A stretch of DNA of 64,000 bases, from positions 124,001 through 188,000 of the forward strand of contig CAWJPY010000021.1 in the NCBI GenBank assembly GCA_963844865.1, written 5' to 3'. A program made the translations under genes and the position numbers. Below are positions 8,759 through 18,717 of this stretch, one piece after another. The stretch's first letter is position 1, and the number at the start of each line of letters is the position of its first letter. Below the pieces are notes generated by a model, which did not search any database, had not been told where the DNA came from, and was given only the letters and a program-made list of their open reading frames with translations. The DNA comes from CAWJPY01 sp963844865. Its GTDB lineage: Bacteria; Acidobacteriota; Thermoanaerobaculia; Thermoanaerobaculales; Sulfomarinibacteraceae.

Positions 8759-9698
8759 GGTCGCCTCCCGGGGATGCCTCCTCGAGCAACGACGCGGCGA
8801 GCTCGGAGCTGTCGGCGTCAAGCACCACCGCCAGCCGCCCGCCGCTCCCGGCCACGGCGTACCAACCACCGTCGCCCAGGTCCACCGGTCCGTCGCTGCG
8901 GCCACCAAGCATCCGTCCCGCGAACTCTTCCTCGGCGCGCTGCCGACGCTGCACATCCGGATAGTCCACGAGGAGCAGGTAACCTGAACCGTTCTCGCGC
9001 TTGTACCGGGCGACCACCGCCGCCGTCTCGGGACTCAAGAGCAGCACGTTGTCCTCGCTCAGGAACAGCTCGGTGTTGAGCGTCTGCTGGTCGTGGAGGT
9101 AGCGGACGGAGCGCGGCACCAGGCCGCCGGAAGGCAGGTCCGCCACGAGGCCCGGCCGCTCCCCGGCCTCGGGAATGGCGGCGGCGACGGCCGTGCCGAG
9201 CTCGAGCAACGCCGCACGCGCCCCCTCGGCCTCGCCCTCGGCGTACACGGACACGAAGTACGGCCCCTTCCACAGGGACAACCAGCCGTGCCGCAGAAGG
9301 GCGTCGTTGCCGATGGCCGTGGGCTCTCCCTCCTGGTCGTGGGTGAACACCCCGTAGGCGTCGGCCGGGGTGGCCAGCTCGAAGATATCCACCACGATGC
9401 CGGGGCCCTCCGCCGTCCCCCCATACCGCTGCGCGAGGCAGCGGCGCATGCCGTAGGCCAGGTACACCTCGGCGTGGCCGTCGATGTAGGAGTAGATCGA
9501 ATCCTGGTCGTAGAGCTGGGCCGGACCGTCCTTCGACCAGCCGCCGACCGTCTCCGGCAGGGCCCCTCTGAGCGCATCCATGGAGCGGGAGCCGGCGCGG
9601 CGATCTCCACAGCCCACCAGTGAGATTGCCAGGAGCATCACGACCATCATCCCTGCGGATGAGTGCCCAAGCTCGATGCCTCGAATCATTGGTCGCAT
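8745..9698 (-). CDS. DUF6599-like lipoprotein
   Basis: About 317 residues with a lipoprotein signal: the hydrophobic run MMVVMLLAISLVGC ends in a lipobox, so it should be anchored to a membrane facing the periplasm. The mature part has GWSKDGPAQLYDQDSIYSYI near its start and FELATPADAYGVF, features I associate with DUF6599 proteins that are often encoded beside DUF362 genes, as here. The start is uncertain. ATGs at 9716, 9698 and 9689 are all possible. A TATAAT at 9697-9702 on this strand would place transcription initiation at the 9689 ATG, giving a leaderless message. The biochemical role is unknown. Confidence 0.78.
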   Translation of the reverse strand: MRPMIRGIELGHSSAGMMVVMLLAISLVGCGDRRAGSRSMDALRGALPETVGGWSKDGPAQLYDQDSIYSYIDGHAEVYLAYGMRRCLAQRYGGTAEGPGIVVDIFELATPADAYGVFTHDQEGEPTAIGNDALLRHGWLSLWKGPYFVSVYAEGEAEGARAALLELGTAVAAAIPEAGERPGLVADLPSGGLVPRSVRYLHDQQTLNTELFLSEDNVLLLSPETAAVVARYKRENGSGYLLLVDYPDVQRRQRAEEEFAGRMLGGRSDGPVDLGDGGWYAVAGSGGRLAVVLDADSSELAASLLEEASPGGDHDET

Positions 9699-9824
9699 TA
9701 TAGTGCTGATCCTCATGGGTATCGGCCCTTCCACTGCCGACATGGGGCGCGCCGGTCCAGGCACTGTACCATTGGCCCGCTCCACGGGTCGTGTGACCCC
9801 CTCGGGAGCCAAGCGAGGATCCAC

Positions 9825-12218
9825 GTGGCAGCCGCAATCCTGACGCCTCTCCTGTACCTGGCCCTGGCCGCGGCCATCCTGTGGCTGGCGGCGGCGACCG
9901 TCGGGCCCATCAGCCGGCGATCGATGGCGGTCTTACTCCTGCTCCCCCTCTGCTTCACCGGCCGTGCCCTCCTCACCGGCCGGGTGTACGGACCCATCGA
10001 CATCCCCCATCTGGCAGCTCCGTTGGCGGCCCAGGCCGCGGCCAACGGCGTCGACGGCGTGCGCAACGGCTCCCTCATCGACGTCGCCGGACAGCTCATC
10101 CCGTGGCAGGCAGCGGTCCGCTCCGCATGGGCCCACGGCCAGTGGCCCTTGCACAACCCCTTCAGCCTCACCGGCGACGCTCTGGCCGGAGGGGCGCAGG
10201 CAGCCCCCTACGATCCCGTCCACCTCGCGGGGCTGCTGCTCCCCCTCCCCCACGCCCTCACCTTCCAGGCCACCATCGTCCTCTTCCTGGCCGCCCTCGG
10301 CATGTTCCTCTTTCTCGTGGACCTGGGCTGCCGCGACCTGGCGGCCCTCGTCGGCGCGGCGGGATGGGCGTTCTCCGGCTTCCTCGGCTTCTGGCTGGAG
10401 TACCCCATGGGGTCGGTGGTGGCGCTGCTACCCCTCGTCATGCTCGGAGTGCGTCGGATCGCCCGACGCCCGACCGCCGGCTCCTGGGCGCTGCTGCTCG
10501 TCGCGTTCGTCCTCATCATCCTGGGCGGGCACCCGGAGTCCACGCTGCACCTCGTGGCCATCGCCGCGGTGTACGGCCTCTGGGAGCTGGTCGCGGCCCG
10601 AAAGGGCACGCGCTTCAAAGCCGTCCTCCTCGCTGCGGCGGCGGGGACCTGCGCCCTCATGGTCAGCGCCGTGTTCGTCCTACCCATTGCGGACACCATG
10701 GGTCAGACCTGGCAGCACGCCCTGCGCCGACAGGTCTTCGCCAAGTCCGACCGCAGCCTCGACCTCCGCCAGGTGCCCCTCGCCATGGCCCCCAGCCTGG
10801 TGCCCTTCGTCGTCGGCGTCGCCGGGTCCGAGGTGGTTCCGGCCGACGCCCTCCCCCCGCGCACCCACCCGTGGACCAGCGGTTACGCCGGCAGCGTCCT
10901 GCTGGCACCCGCCCTCTTCGGGCTCTTCTGGAGCCGCTGGCGGGGACGGTGGATCATCGCCGGGATCGGGCTCTTCGGCCTGCTGGCCGGCGCCTCCGCA
11001 CCAGGGGTCAGCGAGCTGCTGGCCAGGCTCCCTCTATTCGACATCTCCCTCAACGATCGGCTCGTCTTCGCCGTGCCCTTCGCCATCGCCGTCCTGGCCG
11101 GTCTCGGCCTGGAAGCGTGGGCCGACCGGCCCCGCTCTTCGGCCCTCGGCTGGCTCCAGCTCGCCCTCCTCTTCGGGGTGGGCGGCGTCATCCTCGGCTT
11201 GTGGTCCTGGATGCGGGGGGCGGGCCTCTCCCGGGAGTTCCTCATCACCCAGGCCGGCCTCGAGCTCGTGCCCATGGCCGTGCTCGCGGTGGTGTACCTG
11301 GTGCGCCGCACCCCCACAGCCGTGGTGCTCGGAGCGGTGCTCGCCGTGCTGCTCGTGCAGCGGAGCGCCGAGGGCGGCCCCACCTACCCCACGCTTCCCG
11401 TGCGTGCCTTCTACCCCGTGGTAGCCCCCCTCGACGCCCTGCCCCTCAGCGCCCCGGAGCCGTATCGAATCGTCGGGCTCGACTACGTCCTGCCGCCCAA
11501 CTACGCCACCATGTACGGCCTCGAGGACGTGCGCGGCAACACCCCTCTGACCTTTCGCCCCTTCAGAGAGCTCTACCCGCTGTGGTGCAAGCCCCAGCTC
11601 TGGTTCAACCTCGTCCACGAGCTCGACTCCCCCATGCTGTCGTTCCTCAACGTACGCTTCGCGCTCGCCTCGCACGGACGCAAGCACCCGCCGGGCTGGC
11701 AGCGTGTGACCTCCGCCAACGGCGTCGTCGTCTGGGAGAATCCGCGGGTGCTCGGGCGGGCGTTCGTCCCCGAAGCGGTCACCATCGACCTGGATCCGAA
11801 GCTGGTCCCGAAACGCATGGCGGAGGTCCACTCCCTCGCGAGGCGGGCCTGGATCGATTCCGGTGCGACCGGCGCCGCGCGCTCCTTCCGGCGCGAGGAC
11901 AACGGGCCCGGGAAGGTTTCCATCCGCCGGGCGGGTCTCGGCTACCTCATCGACGCCCGGATGGAGAAACCCGGCTGGGTGGTGGTCTCGGAGAACGCGT
12001 GGCGAGGGTGGCGGGCAACGGTCGGTGGCCGTTCGGTGCCCCTCCGCCGGGCCGACCACGCCTTCCTGGCCTTCCACCTCGACGCCGGGCAGCAGGTCGT
12101 CCGCCTCACCTATCGGCCGACCTCGTTCGTCGTCGGGGCGGCGATCAGCGCCTCCACGCTCGCTCTCCTCATCCTGGGTAGCGCGATCCTCCGGTCACGG
12201 CAGCGCATGCGCCGCTGA
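9825..12218 (+). CDS. YfhO-like multispanning membrane protein
   Basis: 797 residues. Around a dozen hydrophobic helices fill the first 540 residues. A soluble, probably periplasmic, beta-rich domain follows (from about 545: YRIVGLDYVLPPNYATMYGLEDVRGNTPL). The protein closes with one more helix (TSFVVGAAISASTLALLIL). The PWQAAVRSAWAHGQWPLHNPF, GGHPESTLHL and ENAWRGWRATVGG segments are typical of YfhO/GT-C-like membrane proteins. YfhO is implicated in glycosylating surface polymers in Gram-positives; the substrate here is unknown. The start was set at GTG 9825 after GAGG, with the open frame upstream ignored. Its end overlaps the convergent SGNH gene by 24 bases. Confidence 0.82.
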   Translation: MAAAILTPLLYLALAAAILWLAAATVGPISRRSMAVLLLLPLCFTGRALLTGRVYGPIDIPHLAAPLAAQAAANGVDGVRNGSLIDVAGQLIPWQAAVRSAWAHGQWPLHNPFSLTGDALAGGAQAAPYDPVHLAGLLLPLPHALTFQATIVLFLAALGMFLFLVDLGCRDLAALVGAAGWAFSGFLGFWLEYPMGSVVALLPLVMLGVRRIARRPTAGSWALLLVAFVLIILGGHPESTLHLVAIAAVYGLWELVAARKGTRFKAVLLAAAAGTCALMVSAVFVLPIADTMGQTWQHALRRQVFAKSDRSLDLRQVPLAMAPSLVPFVVGVAGSEVVPADALPPRTHPWTSGYAGSVLLAPALFGLFWSRWRGRWIIAGIGLFGLLAGASAPGVSELLARLPLFDISLNDRLVFAVPFAIAVLAGLGLEAWADRPRSSALGWLQLALLFGVGGVILGLWSWMRGAGLSREFLITQAGLELVPMAVLAVVYLVRRTPTAVVLGAVLAVLLVQRSAEGGPTYPTLPVRAFYPVVAPLDALPLSAPEPYRIVGLDYVLPPNYATMYGLEDVRGNTPLTFRPFRELYPLWCKPQLWFNLVHELDSPMLSFLNVRFALASHGRKHPPGWQRVTSANGVVVWENPRVLGRAFVPEAVTIDLDPKLVPKRMAEVHSLARRAWIDSGATGAARSFRREDNGPGKVSIRRAGLGYLIDARMEKPGWVVVSENAWRGWRATVGGRSVPLRRADHAFLAFHLDAGQQVVRLTYRPTSFVVGAAISASTLALLILGSAILRSRQRMRR

Positions 12219-13778
12219 GAACCCCGATTCCGGACCGGCGGACTTCGGCAATCCGAGCAGCTTCGCCACGAGCTCGGCCAGCGCCTCGCCCGCGACCCGG
12301 TTGCCGCGGGCGTTGAAGTGCGTGTCGCGGAGGTGGTAGACGTGGCGGAGGCCGTCGCCGAGGGGCGGGACCGCGCGCAGGAGGGGGTACAGGTCGAGGG
12401 TGGGGAACCCGTGGTCCTCCAGCCAACGGCGGGTCAGCGCCAGGCTCGCGAGGCGGTCCTGCTCCGTCGCTCCCGGCGGGCGCACGGCCTCCCAGAGCTG
12501 GTCGTTGACCTGCATTTCGTCCGGGATCACCATCACCGCCACGGGGATGCCGCGGGCCGCACGGCGCAGGGTGAGCAGGGGCTGGAGCCGGCGCGCGATG
12601 CCCTCCCGATCGAGCTCCGCCAGCCTTTCGAAGCGCGTCCGTTCCACCTCGAGATAGCTCCGCTCGTTGAACGTCTCGTGCTCCAAGAGCGGATCTGCCA
12701 GCCAGGGCAGGCGACGCAGAGCTTCCGCCCGCCCATCGAAGACGTCGCCGGTATCCCCGCCCCCCTCCCCGGCCAGGCCGTGACGGACGCCCTCGCCCTC
12801 TCGGGCCAGCTTCGCGAGGCGCCGGGGCACCTGGAGGAGCAGGATGTTCTGACGATCCAACCAGGCTCGCGCGACAACGTCCTCCGCCGGCGGCAACGGA
12901 TAGCTCACGTCGTTCCCGAGGTACAGGTCCACCACCACCGCGTCCGGGTGCAGGGGCAACGCCTCGTGGAGGAACAGGTACAGGTACCCGGGGGGATCGA
13001 TCGCCGGCACCCCCATGTTGTCGATGGTGACTGCGCCCTCCAGGCGGCGCTCGGCAACCGTGGTGAAGTGGAAGAAGTGAGGGACCACCCCGGCGCTGAA
13101 CGAGTCGCCGATGGTCACCACGAGCCGCTCTCCCGGCCTCTTCGGCACGAACTCCTCGTCATAGTGCCCCGTCGAGTTCACCGGGAAGCCGTAGCGCACG
13201 GTGCCTGGCGGGTAGCGGCCGGCCGCGACCTGGGCCTGGCCCAGGTCGTTCGGACGCGCCAGCAGCACCGACGGCCGGACCTGTGCCAGCGTCCGCAGCC
13301 CCACCTCGCCCCCCACGACCAGCACCAGGAGATAGAACGCCGCCAGGTCTGCCGCCCTGACTGCCGGCGCGGGCAGCACCTGCACCAGGACCGGCGCCGC
13401 CAGCAGGAGAAGCGCCCACAGACCCAGGGCCACCGCCGACAGCCAGACGAACGCGAGTGGGACGTATCCGTCGAAGAGAACGAGGTAGGCGAGCCACCCC
13501 CCCACCGCGCAGTACAGGAGCACACGGAAAGGTGCCACCGACATGTCCTGCCAGCGCCCGTCCCGCCACATACGCAGGCGCAATCCCAGGGCAGCGGCCG
13601 CACCCACGAATGCCAGGATGGCGGTTCCCAGCACCGCCCAGCGCCAGCCGCCCACGGCGCCCGTCACGCCAGGCCAATGCTGCGCGAGCCCCGCCAGCGC
13701 GACCACGCCCCGCCAGAGGGCCAAGGCGAGGACGAGCACCACGAGGCCGTGGTGCACATCCTTCCGTCCCACCGTCAC
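12195..13778 (-). CDS. Membrane-anchored SGNH/GDSL-like hydrolase
   Basis: 527 residues: five or six transmembrane helices in the first 165 residues, then an exported domain. The SGNH block I motif is VVTIGDSFSAG, with the catalytic Ser near 226. An Asn-containing YLGNDVSYP segment is in the middle, and block V is DTHFNARGNRVAG with Asp and His near 485 and 487. Families with this layout esterify or de-esterify surface polysaccharides (AlgX/WcfM-like acyl hydrolases or transferases). That role is inferred. GTG 13778 is preferred as start because it follows GGGAGG with 6 bases. Neighbours are a YfhO-like protein and sulfatase-fold lipoproteins, consistent with an envelope glycan function. Confidence 0.83.
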   Translation of the reverse strand: MTVGRKDVHHGLVVLVLALALWRGVVALAGLAQHWPGVTGAVGGWRWAVLGTAILAFVGAAAALGLRLRMWRDGRWQDMSVAPFRVLLYCAVGGWLAYLVLFDGYVPLAFVWLSAVALGLWALLLLAAPVLVQVLPAPAVRAADLAAFYLLVLVVGGEVGLRTLAQVRPSVLLARPNDLGQAQVAAGRYPPGTVRYGFPVNSTGHYDEEFVPKRPGERLVVTIGDSFSAGVVPHFFHFTTVAERRLEGAVTIDNMGVPAIDPPGYLYLFLHEALPLHPDAVVVDLYLGNDVSYPLPPAEDVVARAWLDRQNILLLQVPRRLAKLAREGEGVRHGLAGEGGGDTGDVFDGRAEALRRLPWLADPLLEHETFNERSYLEVERTRFERLAELDREGIARRLQPLLTLRRAARGIPVAVMVIPDEMQVNDQLWEAVRPPGATEQDRLASLALTRRWLEDHGFPTLDLYPLLRAVPPLGDGLRHVYHLRDTHFNARGNRVAGEALAELVAKLLGLPKSAGPESGFSAAHALP

Positions 13779-13909
13779 CGGGAGCCTCCCCTCATCACGA
13801 CCCGCGATTCTATGCAGCCTGCCCCGGAGCCGCAACGCCTCATCAGCCGTTGTCGGAACAGCACGCCGCTGATAAGGTGAGCCGACCCGGACGCCGGGCC
13901 TGGATCCAG

Positions 13910-16078
13910 ATGTTTCGATCGCTTCCCGCCGCACTCGTCATCGCATGCGCCGCCGTGGCGTGCTCGCCACCCGGCCGAGCCCTGCAGGCTCCGCCGGGTA
14001 CGGCGATCCTTCCTCCCCTGGAGCAGGCCCAGGGCCGGCTCGTGAGCTCGCGCCCGGTGGAGGTCGTCGCCTCGCCCAACTGGGTGCCGGCCCAGGAGCA
14101 GGCACTCTGGGGCTTCGCCCACTCGGCCGCGTTTGCCGTGTGGGTGGGCACGTCTCCCAGAGAGCCCCTGCTCGTGAGCCTCACCCTGGACCGGGGGGAC
14201 GCCTCGACCCTCCGCTACCGCTGGGATGGGGACACCGTCCGGGACCGTTGGATCCGGCGCGAAGGAAACGTCATCCGCCTGGAGGTGCCGGCGGCTGGGC
14301 TCACGCCCGGCGTGCACTCACTGGCCGTCGTCCGCACGACCTTCGACCCCACCAAGACCTCCAAGCACACCCTCGCCTTCAGCGACATCTCCTGGGCCCT
14401 GGGCGGGTCCGAGGAGCGCATCGATCCCCAGAACCCCTACCGGCAGTTCAGGATCGCCAGGTTCCTCCTCGACGGCGTCGTCGCGTCCGAGACCACCGAG
14501 CACCTCGGCGGCATCCTCTTCGACGGTCCCGGGGCGGCCATCCTGCCCACGGGGGAAGAACCCCATACCGCGCTCCACACCAAGCTCCAGAACGTGTCCT
14601 CGCAGCCGGCGACATTCACCATCAGGGCCGGCTCGTCCACCTTTGAGAAGGTCGTGGAACCCAACGCCACGGAGACGCTCACGGCACCCCTGGGCGATTC
14701 CAACGGGACCGTGGTCCTCGAGGTGTCGGGCGCGGCGGGCGGCCTCTACCTGTGGGGCGCTCCCTACGTGGAGCACGAGACCGCGCCTGCCCTGACGCCG
14801 ATCATCCTGGTCACGCTGGACACCACCCGGCGCGATGCGGTCCCGCCGTGGGGCGGCAGCAGGCGGCTGACGCCGAACCTCAGAGACCTCGCGCGGCGCG
14901 CCACCGCCTTCGAGCGCGCGGTGTCCACGGCGCCGTGGACCCTGCCCTCGCACGCCTCCATGTTCACTGGCCTGTACCCCTCCCACCATCTGGGAGGTGC
15001 CACCCTCCAGGCGCTGCCCAGCCGCGCGACCACTCTCGCGGAGCTGCTGGCGAAGCACGGCTACGTCACCGCGGGCTTCGCCGGCGGGTTCTTCTGCTCG
15101 TCGCGGTTCGGCGTCAGCCAGGGCTTCATGGTGTACCACGAGCCCGAGGACTGGGAGATCTCCGGCGACCGTTTGACCGACCTCGTGCTCGACTTCCTGG
15201 ACGGCATGGGAAACGCGTCGCCCTTCCTCTTCGTCAACCTCTTCGACGCCCACGAGCCCTACCGGGCGCCGGCTTCCTTCCGGGCTCGCTCGGGAGCGGA
15301 ACGGCTGAGCTCCCGCAGGACCTTCCGCCCGCCCTGGGACCGGATCGTCGGCGGCGAGCCGGGGGCCTGGGTGGCGGCGGTGAAGCGTGACATCCCCTAC
15401 CCGCCCGCCGCGCTCCGCGCGCTCCGGGCCGAGTACGACGCCGAGGTCTCCTTCGACGACTTCCAGCTCGGGCGCCTGATCCAGGCCCTACGCACCCGCG
15501 GTCTCTATGACCGGTCGCTCTTCGTGGTGGTCGCCGACCACGGCGAGTTCCTCGGCGAGCATCGCCTGCTCGACCACGGCGGCCGGCTGGATCCAGAGCT
15601 GATCGAGGTGCCCCTCCTCGTCAAGTTCCCGGGGCAGCGCACCTCGCGCACCGTGTCCGACCTGGTGTCGACCCTCGACCTGTATCCCACGGTGCTGGAG
15701 ACCGCGGGGATCCGCCCCCCGGCCTCGGACGGCATCTCTCTGGTTCCGCAGAATGAACCGCGCCTCCAGTCGCGTCCTGTCGTGTTTTCGGAGGAGCATG
15801 AGATGGGCATGCACACGCCCATCGGCCGCCTCCGGATCGACCGCCACGTCTACGGCGTGGAGAGCCTCGCACGGCGCTCCTTCGCCTGGAGCGCCGGTGA
15901 GGAGTGCTTCGAACGCTTGGACAGCGCGTGGCGAGCCGCCACCTGCACCGCCCCCGGGGCCACCATGAGGCTGGTGGAGGCCACCCTGGGGGGGCCGGGC
16001 CTCCTGGATGGGGGCGCGGGCGTGTCACTCTCCGCCTCCGACATGGAGAAGCTCAAGGCCATCGGCTACATCCACTGA
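13910..16078 (+). CDS. Sulfatase-fold (alkaline phosphatase superfamily) lipoprotein 1
   Basis: 722 residues. It has a lipoprotein signal (ALVIACAAVACSPPG, Cys 17), a beta-rich N-terminal region to about 290, then a PF00884-type domain: IILVTLDTTRRDAVPPWGG, APWTLPSHASMFTGLYPSHH, FVNLFDAHEPY and VVADHGEFLGEHRLLDHGG. The residue normally oxidised to formylglycine in true sulfatases (C/S-x-P-x-R) is Thr 344 here, in TLPSH. That pattern matches Thr-nucleophile members of the superfamily such as phosphoryl transferases or phosphatases better than classical sulfatases. It ends LKAIGYIH, as many members do. Substrate unknown; it probably acts on an envelope or extracellular ester. Confidence 0.88.
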   Translation: MFRSLPAALVIACAAVACSPPGRALQAPPGTAILPPLEQAQGRLVSSRPVEVVASPNWVPAQEQALWGFAHSAAFAVWVGTSPREPLLVSLTLDRGDASTLRYRWDGDTVRDRWIRREGNVIRLEVPAAGLTPGVHSLAVVRTTFDPTKTSKHTLAFSDISWALGGSEERIDPQNPYRQFRIARFLLDGVVASETTEHLGGILFDGPGAAILPTGEEPHTALHTKLQNVSSQPATFTIRAGSSTFEKVVEPNATETLTAPLGDSNGTVVLEVSGAAGGLYLWGAPYVEHETAPALTPIILVTLDTTRRDAVPPWGGSRRLTPNLRDLARRATAFERAVSTAPWTLPSHASMFTGLYPSHHLGGATLQALPSRATTLAELLAKHGYVTAGFAGGFFCSSRFGVSQGFMVYHEPEDWEISGDRLTDLVLDFLDGMGNASPFLFVNLFDAHEPYRAPASFRARSGAERLSSRRTFRPPWDRIVGGEPGAWVAAVKRDIPYPPAALRALRAEYDAEVSFDDFQLGRLIQALRTRGLYDRSLFVVVADHGEFLGEHRLLDHGGRLDPELIEVPLLVKFPGQRTSRTVSDLVSTLDLYPTVLETAGIRPPASDGISLVPQNEPRLQSRPVVFSEEHEMGMHTPIGRLRIDRHVYGVESLARRSFAWSAGEECFERLDSAWRAATCTAPGATMRLVEATLGGPGLLDGGAGVSLSASDMEKLKAIGYIH

Positions 16079-16135
16079 CCGGCCCGCGGCTCCACAGTCT
16101 CGGCGGTGCGGTGTCACTTCATGGAACACCGCCTC

Positions 16136-16262
16136 GGAGGCGCGTGTGGAAGCGCGGAATGACATGGGATCGGCGCGCCCCACAGTCTCCCTACGGTCGC
16201 GCGTCAGCTCGCGAGACATCGCACGGAGAGAGGGAACGATGCTCAGGACGAGCCGGACCAGT
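16136..16262. repeat. Degenerate remnant of the 260-bp dispersed repeat
   Basis: GAATGACATGGGATCGGCGC, CCCACAGTCTCCCTACGG and the GGGAACGATGCTCAGGA segment parallel the right-hand parts of copies A and B (GATGACA...GGATCGGCCCACCGTCTC; GCAACGATGCTCAGAATG). Similarity is partial and interrupted, so this is likely an old fragment. It lies between two convergent sulfatase-like genes. Confidence 0.45.
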
Positions 16263-16310
16263 GGTGCCGCGAGCCGCGCTCACCCGTCCCCCACGCGCAC
16301 CGCGAGGACG

Positions 16311-18494
16311 TCAGCGTACGTACCCGAGGGCTTGGAGACTGCGCCTCTCGTCCTCACTGAGCTGATCCGCCGTCGCATGGTCGCCCGGCTCCGCCACGGT
16401 GATCATGCTTCTCACCAAGGGCTCGCGGTCGTGCCAGGTCCCCGGACAGGGAACGCCCAGCCATCTCGACCCGGCCAGCTCGGAGCACTCGATCCCTCCT
16501 TGCCACACGACCTCGCGCCGACGCAACATCTGCAGACCGAAGACTTGCTGCGCCACCATCATGTGCTCGATCAAGGGGTGGATCCGGCTCTGATGCTCTT
16601 CGATCAGGACCAGGGACCGGTCCGGTGCGTGCCCCTCTGCCACGGTGGCGAGCCCGATCCCGTCCCCGGGCGGAGCCGACAGCCCGGCCATGTCGAGGAC
16701 CGTGCGGAAGATGTCGACCTGCGAGACCAGGTCGCCGACGCGACGGCCGTCCCTCTGGTGCGGCCACTTCACGATCAGTGGGATCTCCACCAGCTCGGGA
16801 TCGAGCCGGCAGCCGTGGGAGAAGTAGCCCTCCTCGCCCAGGAGCTCTCCATGGTCGGCCGCCATGATGATCAGTGCGTCATCGTAGAGCCCACGCCTCC
16901 TCAGGCCGTCCAACAGGCGGCCGATCTGAGCATCCATGTACGAGACCTCGGCTCGGTAGGCGGCCCGGAGGTAGGCCATCGCCGCGGCCGTGGCGGGGAC
17001 CTCGCCCCCCACCACCTTCCGCCACGCTTCGTTGTCACCCGCCACCAGGTCCTTCCACACCGGCAGCGCCCGCAGCTTCTCGGCCAGCGCCGGCACGTCG
17101 AACCGCTGGTCGAACTTCTCGGGGGCGCGGTACAACGCGTGCGGATCGAAGTAGTTGACGAACAGGAAGAGGGGGTCCTTCCCATGGCGCCGGATCGTCT
17201 GCAGTGCGCCATCGGTCAGGCGGTCGCCCCGGCTTTCGAACCCTTCCGGGTCTCGATACTCCAGGAAACCCTGACCGACCCCCCATTGGGACGAACACAG
17301 CTCGCCCCCGGCGAAGCCGGCGGTGAAGGCCCCGGCTCGCGCCAGCAGGTCCGCCAGCGTCTCTCGGTCGAGGCGCAGGTGATCGTCGGCCACCCCCGCA
17401 CCGTGGTGGCTGGGATACAGCCCCGTGAACATCGAGGCGTGGGAGGGCAGCGTCCACGGCGCCGTGGCGTATGCCGCATCGAAGACGGTCGCGTCCTGGG
17501 CAAAGCGCTGCAGATTCGGCGTGTCCGCGGCCGGGGCGCCATAGGGGCTGAGGGCGTCGCGGCGGGTGGTGTCCATGGAGATCAGGACGATGGGGCCGGG
17601 GACACTCCGTTGCCGGCGGGACACGAACGGAGCGCCCCACAGGAAGAGGCCATCCTCCGCCCCATTCACCGTCATCCTGACATCAGACTGCCCATCTCCG
17701 AGGCGAGCCGAAAGCTCGCCCTGCTGCTCGGGCGCAACGTCCACCTGGGCGGGCTCGCCATCCACCTCCAGGGTGAATCGCGCCCGGCTCGCCGAGTGAT
17801 TCTCCACCCGGAACGAGAGCGCCGCCTGCACCCCACCCTCGAGTCGCAGGTCGGCGGAGTGAGGCCCGTCGAACAGGGTCCCCGAAAGCTTGTCCCGCCC
17901 TTTCCCCGTGACCCCGAGGGTGAAGAACCAGTCCAGGTACCGGTGCCGATCCCGCTGTCGGGTGCTGAGCCGCACCCGGTCTCCGCCGAGCTGATACTCG
18001 ATGGCCGAGAAGCGGTTGTCGTAGTGCTCTCGGTCACCATCGGCGTCGGCTCGGTACACCCGCTGAAGGGTCAAGCGGTGGATGCCCGCCGTGATCATCG
18101 CAGCAGGGATCTCCAGCTCGCTCCCCTCCGGCGACGGCTGCGCGGGTGCGGCCACTACCGGCCGTTCATCCCAGCTCACAGTGAAGTGCAGGCGCGTGGT
18201 CTCGTCGTCCGGGACGAAGCGGAAGCGAAGCGGCTCTTGCAGCCCTTCCGGGGCATACACCAGCACGTCGGCCGAGGTCCGGAACGACCACCCGCGGTCC
18301 GCCGGCTCCACCGTCCAGTGCCGATCGGGGACCACCAACAGGGTGCGTGAGGTTACGAGACGACCTGCAAGTTGTGCGGCGCTGCCGAGGTTCCCAAGGT
18401 CCACTGAAGGGCCCCGCGCGGGACCGCACCCTGCACACCCGACCACCAGCACGAGGACCAGCAGGGCCGCCTCCAGCCGGATCCCCATGATCAC
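16311..18494 (-). CDS. Sulfatase-fold (alkaline phosphatase superfamily) lipoprotein 2
   Basis: 727 residues, a paralogue of the convergent gene to its left. The signal peptide LEAALLVLVLVVGCAGCGP ends in two nearby Cys, of which the first or second is lipidated. A beta-rich N-terminal half follows, with WTVEPADRGWSFRTSADVLV and VDGEPAQVDVAPEQQGELS. The catalytic domain has IVLISMDTTRRDALSPYG, APWTLPSHASMFTGLYPSHH, FVNYFDPHALY and IMAADHGELLGEEGYFSHG. Thr again replaces the Cys/Ser nucleophile. It ends ERRSLQALGYVR. GTG 18494 follows GAGGGG with 6 bases and is preferred; ATG 18488 is the alternative. Confidence 0.88.
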   Translation of the reverse strand: MIMGIRLEAALLVLVLVVGCAGCGPARGPSVDLGNLGSAAQLAGRLVTSRTLLVVPDRHWTVEPADRGWSFRTSADVLVYAPEGLQEPLRFRFVPDDETTRLHFTVSWDERPVVAAPAQPSPEGSELEIPAAMITAGIHRLTLQRVYRADADGDREHYDNRFSAIEYQLGGDRVRLSTRQRDRHRYLDWFFTLGVTGKGRDKLSGTLFDGPHSADLRLEGGVQAALSFRVENHSASRARFTLEVDGEPAQVDVAPEQQGELSARLGDGQSDVRMTVNGAEDGLFLWGAPFVSRRQRSVPGPIVLISMDTTRRDALSPYGAPAADTPNLQRFAQDATVFDAAYATAPWTLPSHASMFTGLYPSHHGAGVADDHLRLDRETLADLLARAGAFTAGFAGGELCSSQWGVGQGFLEYRDPEGFESRGDRLTDGALQTIRRHGKDPLFLFVNYFDPHALYRAPEKFDQRFDVPALAEKLRALPVWKDLVAGDNEAWRKVVGGEVPATAAAMAYLRAAYRAEVSYMDAQIGRLLDGLRRRGLYDDALIIMAADHGELLGEEGYFSHGCRLDPELVEIPLIVKWPHQRDGRRVGDLVSQVDIFRTVLDMAGLSAPPGDGIGLATVAEGHAPDRSLVLIEEHQSRIHPLIEHMMVAQQVFGLQMLRRREVVWQGGIECSELAGSRWLGVPCPGTWHDREPLVRSMITVAEPGDHATADQLSEDERRSLQALGYVR

Positions 18495-18717
18495 GGCCAG
18501 CCCCTCAAACCAGCTCGTTCCGTCACGCTCAGCACCTCTCACAGTCTCTGGTTCGCTTGGCGAAGAGCCCAGCCATCCAGGACATGGAACGTACAACCCA
18601 CGGCGGCAATCCTACCCCACCCTCGTGGTGACCACCTCACCCCCTGCCTGCGCCGGCCGATCAGCCCGAGCCGCCTGGTGAGCCACCGCGCGCTGGGCTA
18701 TGGTAGGCAGGAGCGAG

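Noticed and set aside
13910..18494. Classical arylsulfatases
   Set aside because: The fold matches, but the formylglycine Cys/Ser is Thr in each gene, so a neutral superfamily name was used.
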